From the NCBI GenBank assembly GCA_031384695.1, contig JANNAV010000371.1, positions 1-7,831 on the forward strand: 7,831 bases of DNA, in the 5' to 3' direction. The stretch comes from JANNAV01 sp031384695 (GTDB taxonomy: Bacteria > Pseudomonadota > Alphaproteobacteria > Rhodobacterales > Rhodobacteraceae). Shown here piece by piece: positions 5,901 through 7,831 of the stretch (positions are counted from its first letter, which is position 1; each line of letters begins with the position of its first letter). Both the position numbers and the translations under genes were made by a program. Under the pieces are notes generated by a model. It had not been told where the DNA came from. It saw only the letters and a program-made list of their open reading frames with translations, and did no database searches.

Positions 5901-6925
5901 TTCGCCACCTTCAGGCGTCCGCGCTGCGGCAAGGCGACAGCGACAATGGTAACAATCAGGATCGAACCGAACACCGCCTGCTGATAGTCGGCATCGACCC
6001 CGGCAAGCACCAGCCCGTTGTTCAGCACAACCAACAGCACCACACCCAACGAGGATCGCAGGATGCCGCCTTCGCCGCCGCTTAAAGCTGTGCCGCCAAT
6101 CACCGCAGCGGGAATGACAGTGAACAACTGCCCATACCCGATGTCAGGTGAACCAGAACCAAGCTGTATCGTGGCCAGAATACCGGCCAGACCGCTCAGC
6201 ATTCCGGCGATCGCAAAGGCCATGATCTTGTAACGCGCCACGGGAATGCCGCTGCTGCGCGCAATCGGCTCGTTGTTGCCAATCGCCAGCAGCCCACGCC
6301 CAAACCGCGTATACTGTGCAATCAGCACCCCACCCAGAACAATCGCCGCAGCCAGCCAAAACGAATGCGGCACGCCCAGCGTCCGGCCCGTGGGCCAGCG
6401 TGCAAGCGTGTTATTGGTCAATGTCGGCAACAAATCGTTGCCATAAAGAATGATGCCGACCCCAAGGCCAACATACCAGGTGCCAAGCGACACCACAAAA
6501 GACGGCACCCGCAGTTTTGCATAAACAACGCCGGTCAATAGTCCGATCCCCAGCCCCAGACCCAGCGCCACAGGCCAGGCCCAGATGCCAATATCAGTCG
6601 GCAAGCGCGTGTTTGGTGATAACAAGATCCATGCCATACCCGACGCGGCCATCACCCCCTGCGGTGACAGGTCGATGGACCCCATCTGTATCACCATCGT
6701 GGCACCCACAACGATGATCAGCGGCACCGAAATCTGGAACAGCACGTTTTGCAGGTTCTGCACGCTGGCAAAGCGCGGGTTAAGGAAAGCAAAGATAACG
6801 AACAGCACCAGCATGGCAACAATAAGGCCAACCAGCGCCTTGTGTGCCTGAAAAAATGTTTGCACCCCGCCCCTGTCGGCGGTTCGGCCATCATGCTGTC
6901 TGTTGCCGCCGAATGCTTCGGCCAT
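5897..6925 (-). CDS. ABC transporter permease, RbsC-like (first permease)
   Basis: An inner-membrane permease of 342 residues, BPD_transp_2 family. A polar N-terminal tail of about 28 residues precedes about ten hydrophobic segments. Diagnostic blocks: GATMVIQMGSIDLSPQG (74-90), VPSFVVSLGTWYVGLG (140-155), the ATPase-contact region AIGNNEPIARSSGIPVARYK (214-233), AAVIGGTALSGGEGG (273-287), and the C-terminal NNGLVLAGVDADYQQ (302-316), which closely resembles the NNGLNLLGVSSYYQ segment of RbsC. It is the more canonical of the two permeases here. GAGGT lies five bases before the ATG at 6925. It follows the binding-protein gene by 87 nt, with a strong hairpin between, and its stop overlaps the ATPase start. 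It should pair with the permease at 3358-4377. Confidence 0.94.
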   Translation of the reverse strand: MAEAFGGNRQHDGRTADRGGVQTFFQAHKALVGLIVAMLVLFVIFAFLNPRFASVQNLQNVLFQISVPLIIVVGATMVIQMGSIDLSPQGVMAASGMAWILLSPNTRLPTDIGIWAWPVALGLGLGIGLLTGVVYAKLRVPSFVVSLGTWYVGLGVGIILYGNDLLPTLTNNTLARWPTGRTLGVPHSFWLAAAIVLGGVLIAQYTRFGRGLLAIGNNEPIARSSGIPVARYKIMAFAIAGMLSGLAGILATIQLGSGSPDIGYGQLFTVIPAAVIGGTALSGGEGGILRSSLGVVLLVVLNNGLVLAGVDADYQQAVFGSILIVTIVAVALPQRGRLKVAK

Positions 6926-6930
6926 AGCTT

Positions 6931-6935
6931 ACCTC
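6931..6935 (-). promoter_or_regulatory. Ribosome binding site of the first permease gene
   Basis: The minus strand reads GAGGT, five bases before the ATG at 6925. It is moderate in strength and supports this start. It lies downstream of the hairpin at 6961-6991, so ribosomes could enter even if the RNA is cleaved at or before the hairpin. Confidence 0.65.
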
Positions 6936-6960
6936 AAATCATTGTGCGTCTTGTAACGTG

Positions 6961-6991
6961 TTCGGGGCCGATACCGAAGTCCGGCCCCGAA
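6961..6991 (-). other. Strong intercistronic hairpin between binding-protein and permease genes
   Basis: TTCGGGGCCG (6961-6970) and CGGCCCCGAA (6982-6991) form a perfect 10-bp stem, mostly G-C, around an 11-base loop. It begins 21 bases after the binding-protein stop codon. On the minus strand it is followed by CACGTTACA, with no T-run, so it is not a classical intrinsic terminator. Known binding-protein operons such as malE-malF carry stable structures here that protect the upstream mRNA and lower expression of the membrane subunits. The same role is inferred for this one. Confidence 0.6.
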
Positions 6992-7012
6992 AAGAGTTTG
7001 GATCAATCCAAA

Positions 7013-7831
7013 TCAGGGCATGACTTCCGGGCCACCGCTGACCAGCGGCATCGGATCGGTATCCCAAGGACCCTTGACCAACAGACGTTCCACGAACTTT
7101 GCGGGCGCATCAGCCTCGTCATATTGCAGGTATTCCGCAATGTTGCCGGGGTTCACGCAGCTTAGTGCAAACAAACTGTCACGCTTTTCCGGCGGCAGTT
7201 CGCTTGGCACGATCTTGCCTGTTGCGGCCAGATAGGCGGTGTAAAGCCCGACCGCCGACGCCATGTAACCGCGGTGGAACGTCTCGCCGACGATGGCGCC
7301 GTTGCCGCGGCCCGATTTGATGTCTTCGATCGTGGTTGGATACAGGCCGTCCGAGGCGAACTTGACCTTATCCAGCATCCCGGCGTTTTCAAACGACTGC
7401 ATCGCACCGATCTGCATGCCGTCATCCGCGCTCCAGACGCCATTGATCTGGTCGCCATATTTGACAATCAGGTCTTGTGCGTTGCGCGCACCAAGCTGCG
7501 GGTCCCAGTTTGACGGGCGCTCTTCCAGAATGGTGATGCCTGGATATTTCTCGGCCATTTCGGCCTTGAAGCCTGCCACGCGGGTCTGGCTGGTCGTGCT
7601 GTCCTGCACGCCCGGCAACATCACGACATTGCCCTTGCCGCCCAACGCCTCGCCAATGGCCTGTGCGCCGCAGCGACCTGAAGAAATGCCGGGAATCTTC
7701 TGGAATGCAACAAAATGATCGCCTTCGTCTTGCGGCTTGAATTCATCCGGCTTGTTCCACCAGATGGTCACGTACCCGCCCGCCTGTTCAACGGCGTTTA
7801 CAATCGTGGGCGCATCTGAACTGGCAACCGT
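7013..7831 (-). CDS. Sugar-type ABC transporter periplasmic binding protein (N terminus beyond window edge)
   Basis: The C-terminal 272 residues of a periplasmic-binding-protein type 1 (RbsB-like) subunit; the start and signal peptide lie outside. The frame is open to the right edge through TVASSDAPTIVNAVEQAGGY. A GTG at 7771 is an internal valine codon, not a start. Family pattern, numbered from the right edge: GGYVTIWWNKP (18-28, the hinge strand after the first half), GKGNVVMLPGVQDSTTSQTRVAGFKAEM split around 65-92, NWDPQLGARNAQDLI (108-122), GVWSADDGMQIGAMQSFENAG (131-151), FASDG (158-162), and IKSGRGNGAIVGE (171-183). Two cysteines, 54 and 225, are the only ones visible and could form a disulfide in the periplasm. 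It is the first visible gene of the transporter operon and should feed the two permeases downstream. It differs clearly from the binding protein at the left edge. Confidence 0.92.
   Translation of the reverse strand, partial: TVASSDAPTIVNAVEQAGGYVTIWWNKPDEFKPQDEGDHFVAFQKIPGISSGRCGAQAIGEALGGKGNVVMLPGVQDSTTSQTRVAGFKAEMAEKYPGITILEERPSNWDPQLGARNAQDLIVKYGDQINGVWSADDGMQIGAMQSFENAGMLDKVKFASDGLYPTTIEDIKSGRGNGAIVGETFHRGYMASAVGLYTAYLAATGKIVPSELPPEKRDSLFALSCVNPGNIAEYLQYDEADAPAKFVERLLVKGPWDTDPMPLVSGGPEVMP

Noticed and set aside
7013..7771. Possible start of the right-hand binding protein at the GTG at 7771.
   Set aside because: The frame stays open to the window edge with family-like sequence before it, and a start here would remove half of the binding fold and any signal peptide.

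Overview
The window is a GC-rich stretch in which all seven recognisable genes lie on the minus strand, packed as in operons. Gene content, composition and protein style suggest a heterotrophic alphaproteobacterium, most likely a member of the Rhodobacterales. That assignment is inference, because there is no rRNA or other phylogenetic marker. There are no tRNAs, CRISPR arrays, insertion sequences or phage genes, and no gene-free stretch exceeds 300 bases.

In transcription order (right to left): (1) the C-terminal 272 residues of a periplasmic sugar-type binding protein, cut by the right edge (7013-7831); (2) an RbsC-type permease (5897-6925); (3) an RbsA-type double-NBD ATPase (4374-5900); (4) a second, divergent RbsC-type permease (3358-4377); (5) a DUF849/BKACE-family protein related to beta-keto acid cleavage enzymes (2355-3302). 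Genes 2-3 and 3-4 share ATGA stop/start overlaps, and the other gaps are 55-87 nt, so these five probably form one transcript. A perfect 10-bp hairpin sits between the binding-protein gene and the first permease gene.

A 268-bp intergenic region (2087-2354) follows. Its half nearest the next gene is AT-rich and carries a perfect 17-bp palindrome overlapping a consensus TTGACA -35 box. This looks like the regulated promoter of a second unit: (6) an alpha/beta-hydrolase of the epoxide hydrolase/haloalkane dehalogenase type (1172-2086); (7) a second sugar-type periplasmic binding protein with its own signal peptide (1-1116), cut by the left edge close to its C terminus.

The likely joint role is import of a small polar compound by a CUT2-like (ribose-type) ABC system, then cytoplasmic processing by a hydrolase and a carbon-carbon bond cleaving enzyme. 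The substrate cannot be named from sequence. Two features are unusual. The ATPase has all its damaged motifs in one of its two composite ATP sites. The BKACE protein keeps the metal-ligand pattern but has changed residues next to the third ligand.
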